From the NCBI GenBank assembly GCA_008638375.1, contig CM018036.1, positions 14,370,328 to 14,434,327 of the forward strand: 64,000 nucleotides of DNA, given 5' to 3'. Shown piece after piece: positions 12,591 through 26,158 of this stretch (positions are counted from its first letter, which is position 1; the number at the start of each line of letters is the position of its first letter). The notes under the pieces were generated by a model that searched no databases, was not told the DNA's origin, and saw only the letters and a program-made list of their open reading frames with translations. Source of the DNA: Nyssa sinensis (Eukaryota; Streptophyta; Magnoliopsida; Cornales; Nyssaceae). Position numbers and translations under genes: made by a program.

Positions 12591-15282
12591 TCTTAGATTT
12601 ATATTGAGCTTTTACAAAACACTGTATTATTTAATAACTTTGTAATGTTTAGTATGTTAATTTATATAATCACATTTTTTGGTGTTAACATTCCCATCAT
12701 AAAGGGATGGGATAGTGGTTCATACATTGTATTATTTAAAAGATGGGACTAGAACTCACCTCTTTAGTTATGGAAGTTCAAAGGCAGGCTTGGCCTTGGA
12801 TGTTTCCTTGTGGATAGTCTCATAAAATTAGCCACCATGAAAATATTGGTTGGTGGTTCATATTTGGCAAAAATGATTGGCTCATTCTAATTTCTCAACC
12901 AGATGATTTGCTATAGGGGAGGATGGGTCTCAAGGTAATGGCAAGATTAGGTCGATTATAACCTGGATGTCACAAGTTTGACTTTTGAAAACAATCTCTA
13001 AAAGAGATCCACCATTAGGGCTATAAAACGAGTAGAGTTATTTGTGATCGGCTCGTGATTGACTCGGTTAAAGGCTTGTTTGAGATCGGCTCACAAGATA
13101 AACAAATCAAGTTTGAACATATTTTGAGGCTTGTTAATTTATTAAGATTCGCTCGTTAAGACAAAAGTAGTCTAATACTCTATACAAAAGTAATCTACAC
13201 GAGCTCGGCTTGCGATCGAATTAATTAGACGTTCGTTCGAGATCAACTCAAAAAATTTACAAGTCGAGCCTTAACACAATTTAAAATTCATTTATTTTAA
13301 CAAGCTAAGTTTGAACAACTTACTGCTCGACTTGTCTCAACTCATTTGTTCAAGATCTGCTTGAAAAATTTACAAGTGGAGCTTGAACACTAATTTAAAA
13401 TTCGTTTATTTAACAAGCGAAGTTTAAACAACTTACTACTCGACTTAGCTCACTTTATTTACAATCTTATCCATCATTAGTTTGGATGTTGCTCTTTACA
13501 ATGACACCAAGGGATAACATGATTGTAGCCATTGTAACTTATGCAAAACATAAACTTCGCATTAGTTATATCCAACAAGAGAATATTTGTGGGATGAATA
13601 CGAGGACATGCATACCTAATTCAATTATCTATAGTTAAATATAAGCCACTGCATCTAATGTTCCTTGAAAATTGTTATAGATCAACTTCCTTCTCTCAAA
13701 AAATAAAACAAACAAATCACAAATCAACCAAATCCCCTCAAATGACGAGGCCACTATTCTAACATTCTCCAACATAATGGTGCGGGTGAGACTTGAACTT
13801 GGCAGACTGCATTGACTCCCTCACAGCCCAATGCCTCGTTTACCAACATACTAAGCCAAACATCCATAACTACTGTACACCAGTTTGAATGAGCGATGAT
13901 GTGTAGCTTTTAACACTTTTGATCATGTGTTTGTCTTGCTCTCACAAAAGTAATGATATTTAAAAACCATATTTCTGAGTTTGTTCACGAGCTAGCTGCA
14001 TTTGCACATGTCAAGAGCATAGATCTAACAATACTTCTAGAAATAACCTAATCAAATCAATTAAGAACGGCAGACCCACTAATCGTGATTGACCACCCTA
14101 ATGTTGTTATTACAACTAATGAGTCAACTCTAACATTTGGGGAAAATAGCAATCACTTGGCTCCATCGACCACTCGATGAATAGAAATATAAATGTGTTC
14201 CTAACATATAGCTGATAAATAGTACTCAAAATGTGTTTTTGTAAGTTAATTTAGCTTATTGAGATAAATCTCACTATTGAGACATTTGATAGAAAAGAAC
14301 TGAAAAGATTTATTTCATTCATGTCATATTTCCTCTAGTGAAAATTTCCCTTCCTTTACAATAATAAACTAGTAGACTCTGCGAATGGGAAGATCAATCT
14401 TTGCCATTGGTCTATTCATTAGAGCCTTTGAATTCTTCATAGTTATGAATCCCTTATCTTTGCTATCAACTCTCTTTTCACTACATCACAATAGTGGATA
14501 AATAGTAGTTAGACTTATGGAGGCCTGAAGTGCTATTGCGAAAGAGACTCCATGAATTTGAGGAGAGAATAGAGAGTGAGAACAAGTAGAGATGACATAC
14601 TTAATGGTTTGCATGACTGAGAGAGAGATAACAAAGGAATAGGAAAGAGAGAGGGCAAGGGAAATGAGATCAATTAGATAGGAGAGATACATTTTAGACA
14701 TTAAAAAAATCACATCACCATGTCAGTCCTTTTCGATTTGAGGTTAGACAATTTTAAATCTCAAGAATTTTTGAGTTTATAACGTTTTTATTTTGGACCT
14801 TAACTTAGTAAACACTCATTTTGAAGGACTTTCTAATAATTAACTTAAATAAAATTGGGTTTGGCTCGGGTAGGACTCAGGTTATCCTGTCAGACTTACA
14901 CCCCTATTATCAATGTTTCATTGGATGACAATTAATTTGGCAATAACATTAGGCCGACATTGGATTTGAGATCAACTACCTACTATTTGAAATTTAATTC
15001 AGGCTCTAGTTGAGTTAGGATTGTGCTTGTATTTCTCAAACCTAACCTAAGCTCAAGTTTTGAGATTTTAACCATGGCCCAATCCCACCCTAACCAAATA
15101 GTACTTCATGATTTTATAACTTTAGTTAGGGCCAATCTTTAGGTTGGGCAGATTGAGATTGTAAGGCAAACCCAATGTTGAGTTTAAAATAGGCTTAATT
15201 TAGGATTAAACTTAATAAAAGCTTGTAGATTAAACCTAATCATTTCCACATTTCTAGTTACGAAAATGTCATATATCCTGAA
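12591..15282. other. Non-coding stretch with small repeats
   Basis: No gene is supported; the short ORFs carry no recognisable domain. The notable content is a GCTCG-type repeat cluster at 13030-13470. The rest is AT-rich intergenic sequence. Confidence 0.5.
13030..13470. repeat. Cluster of GCTCG/GAGC words with an imperfect 112-bp direct repeat
   Basis: Words such as GATCGGCTCG, GAGCTCGGCTTG and CTCGACTTG recur in both orientations. One block starting near 13243 (AAAAATTTACAAGTCGAGC…) is repeated from about 13355 (AAAAATTTACAAGTGGAGC…), both followed by AATTTAAAATTC, TTTATTT, AACAAGC and ACTTACT. This resembles the end region of a non-autonomous DNA element, but no terminal repeats or target duplication were fixed. 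Confidence 0.5.
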
Positions 15283-15382
15283 TATATATCACCAATGTGA
15301 TTTGTCAGGATATGATAGTTTGGTCCCATAAGATGCGATTTATAAAGTCACTATATCCTAGCACATCACATTGGGGATATAA
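15283..15382. repeat. Short imperfect hairpin, MITE-like
   Basis: The left arm ATATCACCAATGTGATTTGT is followed by CAGGATAT. The right arm ATATCCTAGCACATCACATT then GGGGATATA is its imperfect reverse complement, about 30 bases per arm around a roughly 35-base loop. No target duplication was confirmed. Confidence 0.45.
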
Positions 15383-15897
15383 ATTGGAGATACTCAACAC
15401 ATTAATGTAATTTAATATAATAGGGGTAGCCTTACTAAAGTGTTTGGATCTTTTTTAGCACGTCCCAACTAATCCTTTTGAACATGTCTCTCATTCTTCG
15501 GATAAACTTTCAAGTTAGGGCTGTTGAGCATGCCTTGGCACCTCTGGTTGGCATAGATGGTATGACTCATACTTGTTGGTTAATCTAGTTGTGTGGGTTA
15601 TGTGGTACAATGATGACACAATCAAAAGGCTGAGTACCCTAAGACCTTTGTCTTTGATGGCTTAGAGTGGCTGGATCAAGACAAGTCGTTGTGGCTAGTA
15701 TAAATACAAGGTTTATCTATGGCTGACAACAATGCAAAATAGTTGTATGAAAAAATGTCAAACACTTGTATTGCCTTCTAAATGGTGACAGTTGGCCTTA
15801 GTAGTTTGAGAGTTTCAATTGCAAGTCTTGTAAGTGAATGTTGATTGGTGCCAACATTTTTTGCCAAGTAGTTGGGGATATCAACTACAAATATTTG

Positions 15898-15934
<37 letters not shown>

Positions 15935-15948
15935 AAGACACATGAGTT
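15383..15948. other. Left flank of the CACTA element, including a TA microsatellite
   Basis: No gene is seen. A (TA)n tract occupies about 15903-15932. The last three bases, GTT at 15946-15948, are read as the left target-site duplication of the CACTA element. Confidence 0.5.
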
Positions 15949-16285
15949 CATTACAAAAATGTTTACTTTTGGCGACACATTATTAACGACGCCCACAAAA
16001 GCACAGCTAAAAGCTACTATTAGCAACGTATATGAGGTACGTCACTAAAAGTGATGAAAAATGATCTTGCCGCACGAACAAAATGGCGCACGCCTTTTAG
16101 CAATGTCAAAACAGTTATTAGTGATAGATAACTGCGTCGCTAAAAGTATTGAGTATTAGCGACAGACGAATGTGTGTCACTAACAGTGTGATAATTAAAA
16201 TGACATCGTTTTAGATACTTTTGGTGTCTCCCAAAAACTTATTAGTGACGCTCTATGTGCGTCGCTAATAAGTCGGCAATATATT
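15949..16285 (+). repeat. 5' terminal inverted repeat and subterminal palindromes of CACTA copy A
   Basis: CATTACAAAAATG at 15949 aligns with the complement of the 3' end at 50815-50829 (CACTACAAGAAATGG) apart from one substitution and one gap. Up to 16285 there are repeated short palindromes built on TTAGCGACG / CGTCGCTAA (for example GTGCGTCGCTAATAAG near 16258). In En/Spm-type elements such subterminal motifs bind the element's own regulatory protein. Confidence 0.75.
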
Positions 16286-18198
16286 TCCCAAGTCGCACCC
16301 AGATCTCATTTGGTTGTGCAATTCTCTCTCTTTCTCACACACACACACGGTTCATGGACGGCAGCGATCACTTTTCAGCGATGGGGATTTTTGGCAACTA
16401 CTATCGAGACGATAACTCTTGCATTCAATACAAAAACTCAATTCCATTTCTATTTTTTCATGCAAAAAGCTTCAAACTAATTGCATTTCTCATGGAAAAT
16501 CATGTTTCTAAGACTTCTACAATTGAGTTTTGGAATTAATGCACATTTAACATTAGATAGAGTCTTTTAGTATTCTATCAAATGTCCATAAGCTTTCTCT
16601 TCTTCTTTTTGCCTTTTCTTATCAGTTGATTTTTAATTATTAAGTCACACTTGTTAGGTTTCTTAAATTGTTGCAAAGAGTTAGCAAACTTTAGCTTCTT
16701 GATAGTAAGCCATAATTTTTCATCTTATTCTAGAAAAAAAAAAGAGATTCAAAGGAAAAGATATCAAATATTTGGGCCGGAGTTTTTTTTTGCATATTAT
16801 ATGGATGATAAAATCTACAAGGATCATGATTAGGAATTGTTTAAGCGTCTTTCTCTAAAAAAGTAGAAGGGACAAAATATAATCAACTTAAACTTGAGAT
16901 GCATGGGTCAAAATATGAGCTTGTTTAAGCTCTTGTCTAAACTAGTATTTAAACAACATTCTGTAATCTTTCAACTAAAGGATCCAATGCTCCTTATCAA
17001 GAACCATAGACTTAATTTAATCAATCTTTCATATTTGAAGAATACCCAAATATCACATCAAAAAAAAGAACATAAAAAAAAGATGTATTTATGAAATATT
17101 TGGTTAGATTTTCTCAGAATAAATTAAGACGGGGCAAGAATTTATTTGGGTTTTGAAATCTAGTACTTGCCCACTTGGAGATGTACCAAGTCCCATTTAT
17201 CCAAACCTTAAATTACTTCTCCAAGAATCACTTCTTTGAAACATATTTATCATAGAATCACTTAGTGTTTGTTTGGTAACACCTTTTGCTTTTTTGGTAC
17301 TTAACCAATGCCAAAATTTGAGATTCAATTGGAAAGGTTTAAATTGAGACTATTATTGTTATGTGAAAACTTTGGAGCTTAGCAAATCAATTTAGGCTTA
17401 TGTTATGAAGACTATTTGTGTCTGTTTGCTAATTTGTTATGAAGATTGTCTGTGTCTAAGCAACAAATTGACATGATGTTTGGAAAAGTTTGATGTGATG
17501 TGTGCTACTTAATTACATGTTTGGAATCAGCTTAATATATCATTAAGGGTACGGGCATGTACAAAGATTAAACTATATTTATGTCCTATTCCTATTGTTA
17601 ATCAAGTTTAGTGCTCATTTGGATGAGATGAAAAGAAGTATAGTTTAATTAAAAATAACTTTCGAAAAACTAAATGATCATTTAAGGTTAGGTAAATTGA
17701 ATGTGTAGTGTTTGTAACTAAATGATCATGTAACTCAATGTACAATTGCATTCATGTAAGCCTAGCCCAGTTCGGGAGTCATTTTCATCACTCATAAATC
17801 TTGTCGTGAAATTTATTCACGATTGGGCTCGTGTGTATGAAGATTGATTCTTGAATTGTCTAGAGTAGGACAGTTTAGGAATGTATAAATCTGTATTGCA
17901 ATCAATAGCACATGATTGAATATTCCACTATGAGAAAATTTTAACACGGTATTCTATTATTCTCTGGGTATATATTTAGACGTGGCAACATCCATCTTGT
18001 ATACTTGGAGAACCGTGGGGAGATGCTGCCAAAATTTCCTCTGAGTGGAATCAAGCATTTAATTTGTTACTGATTGCAATGTAGATTGTGCATTCACGAA
18101 TAGGATAGGACCACCTTACCATTTAAAGAAAAGTTGGAGGTGCTAGGATTTATGTTTCATATTTATAATGAGCAACATTCTTGACGTGTATTAGGTAG
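16286..18198 (+). other. 5' non-coding region of CACTA copy A
   Basis: This lies between the subterminal repeats and the first transposase codons and presumably holds promoter, 5' UTR and an intron. A CT/CA-rich tract is at 16322-16349. A TTAGGTAG splice-acceptor-like site directly precedes the ATG at 18199. The ORF from 16255 to 16539 has no recognisable domain and begins inside a subterminal repeat, so it is not called. Confidence 0.45.
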
Positions 18199-21100
18199 AT
18201 GAAAATGGATAAGAGTTGGATGGACTTGAGGGGCAGGTATTTGCCAGGGTATGTGAAGGGGATCAAAGATTTTATTGAGTTTACTCATGCATCTACAGAT
18301 AGGAGAAATAGGATAAGATGTCTATGTAGAAGGTGCAATAATAAGGATTATGTGCACATAGATGAGGCCAAAGAGCACCTACTCTAGTACGGGATGGACA
18401 AGATGTATACGTGTTAGGAATTTCATGGGGAACATCGTGACGTACGAGTGGTAAGTGAGGATGAAGAAGAAAATGACGATGATGACTTAGGTGATAATGT
18501 TGGGGTTGGTTATGATGGTTTGCCACAAATGCTAACAGACTTACAAGGGGCTACAACTGGGGCTTGTAGTCACAAGAGTGACACAAGACAATCGGAAGGA
18601 TTGGATTCCTTATTAAGGGAAGGAAGGTAGCCGTTATATCCGGGTTGTGAGAAGTTTTTGAAATTGGATTTTCTTATAAAAATCCTTCATATTAAGACCA
18701 TCAACCGATGGAGTAAAAAATCATTTAATATGGTCATTGAATTGATTAAAGAAGAACTTTCTACTGGGGAGACCCTTCCGAAATCATATTACGAGGCGAA
18801 AAGACTATTGAGAGATTTGGGCCTTGGGTATATTCCTATACATGCTTATAAAAATGATTGCATGTTATTTTGGAAGGAGACTGAACAATTTTTGAAGTGT
18901 ATGGTGTGCCACGAACCTAGGTATAAGGTGAATGAAGGAAAGAGAAAGACAATTCCACACAAGGTGCTGAGATATTTTCCCTAAAACCGAGGCTACAAAG
19001 GTTATACATGTCTCAAAAGATGACAGAAGAGATGCAGTGGCATAAGGAGAAGCGTGTTAGTGAGGAAACTATATGTAGGCATCTAGAAGATTCTCAAGCT
19101 TGGGCTGAGTTTGATAGAAATCACGAATGGTTTGTAAATGAGCCACGTAATGTATGACTTGGGCTAGCTAGCGACGGTTCCAATCCTATTCAGTGACATG
19201 AGTAATGCCTATAGAATGTGGTTGGTGTTGTTTGTGCCATATAACTTTCCACCGTGGAAATGTATGAAAGAACCATTTATCTTTATGTTGTTGCTTATTC
19301 CAGGGCCGAAGTTTCCTTGCAATGAAATTGATATGTACTTGCATCCTTTAGTGGAGGAGTTGAAGGAATTGTGGGAGGTTTGGAGTGGAGGAATACGATA
19401 TCTCTAAGAATGAGACATTTCAATTGTATGCAGCGGTATTGTGGAGTATAAATGACTTTCCTGCATATGGGAACTTATCTGGGTAGAGCACTAAGGGGTG
19501 TCTAGTATGTCCAGTTTGCAATAAGGATACATGTTCCCTACATTTGTCCAATGGAAAGAAGACATGCTACATGCGCTATTGTCATTTTCTACCACCATCA
19601 CATGGCTGGCGAAATCAGCAAAAACATTTTTTTTTATGGAAAAATTTAGCGAGGTTGTCACTTCTATTGTTGTTTGGGGAAGACGTGTTGACGCAATTGA
19701 CACTCATCTAACTAGTGAGGTTTGGGAAGATATCAGGTACTAAGAAAAGGAAGCGTACTAATGAGGAGTTAAATTGGATGAAGAACCGTATATTTTTTGA
19801 GTTGCCATAGTGGGAGACCTTTAAGTTGAGGTACAATTTGGATGTTATGCACATCGAGAGGAACATTTGTGATAATATACTGGAAACTTTAATGAACATT
19901 GAAGGGAAGACAAAGGATATTGTTAAAACCCAGTTGGACTTGTAGGAGCTAGGAATATGGAAAGAGTTACAACTAATACATTACGGTGATAAATATATCA
20001 TGCCTCATGCATGTTATACGTTATCATCTGATGAGTGAATGAGGATTTGCAAGTGGTTTAAATCAGTGAAGTTCCTAGATGGATATGTATCGAATATATC
20101 TCAGTGTGTAAATGTTAAAGATGAGAAACTATCCAGATTGAAGAGCTATGACTGCCATATCCTTTTACAACGACTTCTTGTTGTTACAATACGTGGATAT
20201 CTCAGCGATGACATATCAACGACATTGATTGAGTTGGGCTGCTTCTTTAAAGAATTAAGCGATAAGAAGTTGAAGTTGGAAATACTGGAAAAGCTCGAAA
20301 GGGATGTTGTCATGATCCTCTACAAGTTAGAAAAGATTTTCCTTCTAGTTTTCTTTGATGTAATGGTCCACTTAGCTGTGCATTTGCCTCATAAGGCAAA
20401 AATTAGTGGACCTGTCCAATTCCGTTAGATGTATGCAATAGAAAGGTAGATTAAATTTTAATTTTTGTCTTATCTATCCATCCTAACTATTTTAATTTAT
20501 AAGTGATTAATTATTAAAACAGATATTTGCACACATTAAAGTAATATGTGCGTAACAAAGCACGACTGAAAAGGGTCAATTGCTAATGCATGCGTTGATG
20601 TTGAATGTCTCACGTTCTGCTCTATGCATCTTGAATATATTAAGACAAGGTTTAATCATGAGAAATGAAATTCTGTTAGATGTCTTGGGCAAAAACGAAT
20701 TGGCCTTGCGGTGTTCACTCAAAATGTGCAGCCAATAGGTGCCTGTATATATAAATGGTATCATTTTGAAGACTTGAAAAATGCCCATTATACCATGCTC
20801 AATAACTGCGATGAGACATTTTTATATTTTAAGTAAGTTTATCAAAATCATTGCAATACTACATTAGTACATAAATATAAGTTACATAAAATATATCTCA
20901 TCTTATATAGTGAGCATACGACTGAACTTCAGAGAAAACAAGTTATTGATGTAGAGCAAAGAAAAAAAAAATGCTTTCAAAATGGTTTAGAGAATGTGTA
21001 AGTCTATGTTTCTATTAATTGTAATTGAATTAGTTAACGCATCTGTATTCAATTAATTTTGTACTTGTATTAAATTAATAGATGAAGCTATTGCGCCACC

Positions 21101-21884
21101 TAAAAATCTCCTGAGGCATACGATCAATTATATGCCTTGGCATGTCGCCTTGATAAAAAGATATCTTGGTACACTGGTTTTATTGTTAAAGGTGTTCGAT
21201 TTCACATGAAGGAACGTGAGGTGCACCGGCGAGTATAGAATATCGATTCTTTATTTAGGGAGGTTATGAAACAAGACAAAGTGTAGAGTATTATACTGTC
21301 TTACAAATTATCATACAATTACGTCATTGCTTCAATCATTCTATATATCTGTTTAAATGTGATTGGTGGGATGTAAGTAACAAGAAGACTGGAATGCAGA
21401 TCGATAAGCACTTCATAAGTGTTAATACGTCACGGACAACATTTAAGGATGATTCATATGTATTGGCATCTCAAGCAAAACAAGTTTTCTATTTGAAGGA
21501 CACAAAAATTAGAGGTGAATATCATGTTGTCCAAAGAATAAAGTCTCAAAATGTTTATGATTAATAGAAGTTCAAGAAGGAGAGGACGATTTGGAGAAGA
21601 TTGAGGAAGCACTAAAAGAAGAGTCTCGATCTGCCTATGATGGTGTTGTCCAACATGATCAAGAAGATGTTACTTCGTATCGGTTGAGTAGAACTGATAT
21701 AAAACCAGATAATGTCATAACTTCCGATATCACCAATACTAGATTGTTAGATCCGAGGGATGCAACTTTCATTAATGATGATGATGACGAGGAAAGTGAT
21801 TTTAAGGATGATACATTGTTAGAGTATTGTACTGAGAATGAAGAAATTTTAAGAACAGATGATGATACAAACTTAGATGAATAA
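18199..21884 (+). pseudogene. TNP2-type CACTA transposase gene, copy A (decayed)
   Basis: The transposase cuts and joins the element ends in the nucleus. The N-terminus (18199-18440) matches the transposase-associated domain (MDKSWMDL…FIEFTHAS, then IRCLCRRCNN with paired cysteines). From 18660 to 19980 it follows the Transposase_21/TNP2 family in shifting frames: ETICRHLEDSQAW, VPYNFPPWKCMKEPF, IPGPKFPCNEIDMYLHPL, FPAYGNLSG, CPVCNKDTC, LDVMHIERN. DUF4218 is nearly open at 20039-20428 (FFDVMVHLAVHLPH). DUF4216 lies near 21350-21560 (VLASQAKQVFYLKDTK), with an acidic tail to a TAA at 21884. Introns are apparent near 20444-20522 and 20834-20911. Several stops and frameshifts make it non-functional. 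Confidence 0.88.
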
Positions 21885-22000
21885 TTGTAATAGGTGTTAC
21901 ATGTGTTAGGATTGAGTGTAATGGATTTTTATTTTTATGATGTAATGGATTTTCATTTTTATAAAGTAATAAAATTTTATTTTTATACTTTCTTTTAGAT

Positions 22001-23484
22001 ATGGTTGGACTAGGATCACGCAGACGCATAATAAGGTATTGACCCCTTCCCCTACTAGTGGTACTGGCATGTCTTCTGCAGGATAAATTGCTCCTGTCAT
22101 CGATGGTATGCATAGTTTCATTTTTATTAATGATTATATAAATATGGTACTAATTGTTTCTATTTTATTTCTTTTAAAGTTTCGGCCAATGCCTCTAGAT
22201 AAGGGCGTGGTAGGTCAAAGAACCACAAGTTGTAGCTATAGATGGAGGCATCAGGGGGCACCCAGATTCGGATTGAGATACTTCCGGGCTTACGGAAGCC
22301 CATCGGTGGGTAGGCACAACAGTTCACCACTGAGGTCGGCATTATTTGTCGACTACATGACCCACTTTATTTGGTGACTGGAGTCTGGTTACTGACGAGT
22401 AGCAATGGGATATTTATGCTCATATCCTGGTATGCCTTTTATTATTGTATTCAATTTAACTTTAATATATCTAATGGAGTATTGTTTTGACAATAAAATA
22501 CTTTATAGGAGAAGTTTGACATCGATCTCCACCTACCACATGCGGTGAAGGCAGTAGACCATTATTTAGGAGTTTGTTTCAGGGATTATTGACACAAACT
22601 CTATGTGTACTACGAGATAGAGGTAGCGACAGATAGAAATCCTCACGACAAACCCTATAGGAGAGTGGCGGTAGAGGATTGGATTTTACTATGTGACCAG
22701 TTCTCTAGTGATTCATTTCAGGTAAATATTATCATAATTAATTTTATTGTATGATAAATCATTGTCAATTATACTAGCCTTCTTTGTTGGTCAGTGTAGG
22801 AAGTTAGCAAGAAAAATAAAGAAAGCAAAAACAAGCAAAAGGTGACCCACTGTGGTGGATCACGATCTTTTGTACGGTATATGCATAAGATGGTAGTTAA
22901 TAAATGTATCAAGTTATTATTGTATTAGCTTTTAATGAAATAAATCTTCATAAGCTACTGTTAATTTGCTATAGCGAGACCAAGAGACCGGTGCACCACC
23001 TATCCCGATTGATTTATGGCACAAGACACAATAACCCCGAGAAGGGTTGGGCTAGGCCTGAAACTTAGAGGCTTTATATAAGTTGTTTATGTATATATAC
23101 TAGTATTACTAACTTAATATTAATCCAAAGTTGTAATCGTAGAAACATATATTTAAGGTTTTATAAGAGGAGATGGTCTATTTGCATGCTCAATTGACCC
23201 TTGAGGGTGAGGATCCGTCGATCGATGATCAGATATGTGCGACTGTTTTGGGCAAGAGGCGTGGATATAAGTGTGGCTTAGGGAATGGGATGCAGGCGAT
23301 AACATCGTCTTCTACCGTCGGAAGCGATGCTAGGTTTCACATAGCCACAGAGAGAACTAAGGCATCTGAGAGACGTAATGCAGAGTTAGAGTAAATGGTG
23401 ATAGACCTCAGCTGCTCGCAAGACCTAGCTAGAGTCCCTTATGCAGACATTCCTCGGCCAACGGAAATGCTCTGTTCAGCCTTA
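22001..23484 (+). pseudogene. Second CACTA gene (plant Ptta/En-Spm Transposase_24-like), copy A
   Basis: This gene lies about 115 bp after the TNP2 stop, same strand, as is usual in plant CACTA elements. Exon 1 opens MVGLGSRRR at 22001. Later exons match copy B one for one: a basic segment with …RKPIGG…AQQFTTEVGIICRL (about 22185-22430), EKFDIDLHLP…VDHYLGV…FRDY (about 22510-22720), a short basic exon near 22799-22890, and DLWHK near 22977-23035 followed by a frameshift and stops. A further exon (about 23171-23484) carries LGKRRGYKCGLGNGM, the conserved C-terminal block of this family. It ends at a GTAAGT donor at 23485. The last exon would be at 47538. Its role is probably DNA binding at the subterminal repeats, by analogy with TNPA/TNPD partners (inference). 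Confidence 0.8.
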
Positions 23485-23559
23485 GTAAGTTTTTAAAATT
23501 ACTTTCGTGGCTTTATAATTTATAAAAAATGTGATGTCAATAAAAAAAAAAAAACAATG

Positions 23560-25594
23560 GATATCGGCCTAACGGCCTAAAAACCCCATCACACACTTCA
23601 GAAATGACAAAATATACTTCCACGAACTTACAGTAACCGGTTTAGATCACCGGTTGGAAACTTATGCAACTTTTTACTCTAAAAAGCCCATTTTAGGGTT
23701 CCGATGGTCCAAAATGCAAGATATTGGCTTAACGGCCTAGAAACCCCATCACACACCTTACAAATGATAAAATAAACTTACACAAACTTACGACACGTGG
23801 TTCAGATTACCAGTTTGAAACTTATGCAACTTTTCGCTCCAAAAATGCCCATTTTGAAATTTTGATGGACCAAAACACCAAATATTGGCTTAACGGCCTA
23901 GGAACCCCATCACATACCTAAAAATGATAATATAGACTTGCACTAACTTATGACACTCGGTTCGAATAATTTGTTTGAAACTTATGAAACTTTCTACTCC
24001 AAAAAGACCTATTTTTGGGTTTTGATGGACCAAAAGATTGGATTTTGGCCTAATAGCCTCAAAACCCCATCACACACCTTAAAATGACAAAATATGCTTG
24101 CACAAACTTATGACACTTGGTTCTGATCACAGGTTTGAAACTTATGCAATGTTTTGCTCTACAAAGACCCATTTTGGGGTTTTGATAGACCAAAATGCCA
24201 GATATTGACCTAAAGAGCCAAAAACCCCGATCACACACATCAAAAATGATAAAATAGACTTGCACAAAGTTACAGAAATCGGTTCAAATCACTGGTTTAA
24301 AATTTATACTATTTTTTGCTCTAAAAAAGCCTATTTTGGGGTTTTGATGAAACAATACACCAGATATAAGCCTAACGGCCTAGAAACCCTATCACAAACC
24401 TTATAAATGATAAAATATACTTCCACAAACTTATGACACTTGGTCCGGAATCACCGGTTTGAAACTTATGCAACTTTTCGCTCTAAAAAGACTCATTTTT
24501 GGGTTTTGATGGACAAAACACCGATTATCGGCCTAACGGCCTTAAAATCTCAACACATGCCTCATAAATGATAAAATAGACTTGTACAAACTTATGAAAC
24601 TTAGTTCAGATCAACAATTTAAAACTTATTCAACTTTTTGCTCTAAAAAAGCCCATTTTGGAGTTTTGACGAAACAAAACACCGAATATCAGACCTAACA
24701 GCCTAGAAATCCCATCACACACCTCAAAAATGAAAAAATATACTTTCACAAACTTACAAAAATCGGTTCAGATGACCAGTTTAAAGCTTATGTAACTTTT
24801 TACTCCAAAAAAGCCCATCAAAATGCCGGATATCGGCCTAACGAGCCCAAAACTCCATCACACACCTCAAAAATGATAAAATAGACTTGCAAGAACTTAC
24901 AGCAATTAGTTCGGATCACTGGTTTGAAACTTATGTAATGTTTTGCTCCAAAAGACTCATTTTGGGGTTTTGAAAGAAAAAAACACCGGATATCAGTCTA
25001 ACGGCCTAGAAACCCCATCACAAACTTCATAAATAATAAAATAGACTTGCAAAAACTTATGAAACTCAGTTCGGATCACCCGTTTGAAACTTATGTAACT
25101 TTTTGCTTAAAAAAAGGCCCATTTTGGAGTTTTGATGAAAAAAATCACTAGATATCAGCCTAACGGTCTAGAAACTCCATTACACACTTCAAAAATGAAA
25201 AAATATACTTGCACGAACTTACGACAATCAGTTCGGATCACCAGTTTGAAACTTATGCAACTTTTTGCTCTAAAAGGCCCATTTTGGGGTTTTGATGAAC
25301 CAAAAGGCCAGATATCGTCCTAACGAGCCCGTAACCCCATCACACACCTCACAATTAATAAAATATACTTGCAAAAATTTATGGCAATCGGTTCGGATCA
25401 CCAATTTGAAACTTATGTAATTTTTTCGCTCTGAAAATGCTCTTTTTGGGGATTTTGATGGAACAAAACACCGGATATCAGCCTATCGGCCTAGAAACCC
25501 CATCACACACCTTAAAAATGATAAAATAGACTTGCACAAAATTACGACACTCTGTTTGGATCACCGGTTTGAAACTTATGCATCTTTCCGCTCC
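23560..25594 (+). repeat. 160-bp tandem repeat array 1, in the last intron of the CACTA second gene
   Basis: About 12.7 units of 158-162 bp occur in head-to-tail order. Each unit carries GCCTAACGGCCTAAAACCCC, CATCACACACCT, AAAATGATAAAATAGACTTG, ACAAACTTACGACACT, GGTTCGGATCACCGGTTTG, AAACTTATGCAACTTT, GCTCCAAAAAGCCCATTTT and GGGGTTTTGATGGACCAAAA in that order. Units differ from each other by roughly 10-20 percent by eye, so the array is old. It begins 75 bp after a splice donor, ends mid-unit at 25594 against a retrotransposon LTR, and resumes in the same orientation at 45760. It is coding-free; the ORFs across it are chance. Confidence 0.9.
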
Positions 25595-25941
25595 TGTGTA
25601 AAGATATGAATTTTTGAAATGAATTTTTTTTTCCATGTAAAAATGTGAAATGTGTATTATGTATGTGTAAATATATATAGTGGAATATATATATATATAT
25701 ATATTATACATGTATGATGTATGTGCATTATCTATGCATATGTGTACGTGTGTGTATATATATATATATAATGTATGGTATATATGTCTATGTATGTAGT
25801 ATTATATACTATATGTATACATGTAATTAAATATATATATATATGTATCCATAAGATGTGTGTGTACTGTTGTGTGTGCCGTGTGTGTGTGTAAATCAGT
25901 GGGTTGGTGTGTGTGTGCAGGTATAAAATAATATATATATG

Positions 25942-25979
<38 letters not shown>

Positions 25980-26117
25980 TTTGAAAAACCAAAATGCAAG
26001 CAATGCATTTAATGCAAAGCTGCATTTTTGAAAAGAACAAAAAGAAGAAGAAATCAGAACAGTGGGGAAGTTAGAAAAGGGAGGAGAAACCATGGGCAAG
26101 TGGGTGGTTTTGTGTGA

Positions 26118-26158
<41 letters not shown>

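Noticed and set aside
16255..16539. 94-codon ORF upstream of the transposase
   Set aside because: It begins inside a subterminal repeat, crosses a CT/CA tract and has no recognisable motif. It is probably 5' UTR.
23560..25594. CRISPR-like array
   Set aside because: Units of about 160 bp are contiguous with no alternation of short exact repeats and unique spacers, and they diverge along their whole length. This is an ordinary tandem repeat in a plant genome.
25732..26099. Tyr/Ile/His-rich ORFs on the minus strand
   Set aside because: They are translations of TA and TG microsatellites inside an LTR; there is no domain and the frames are interchangeable.
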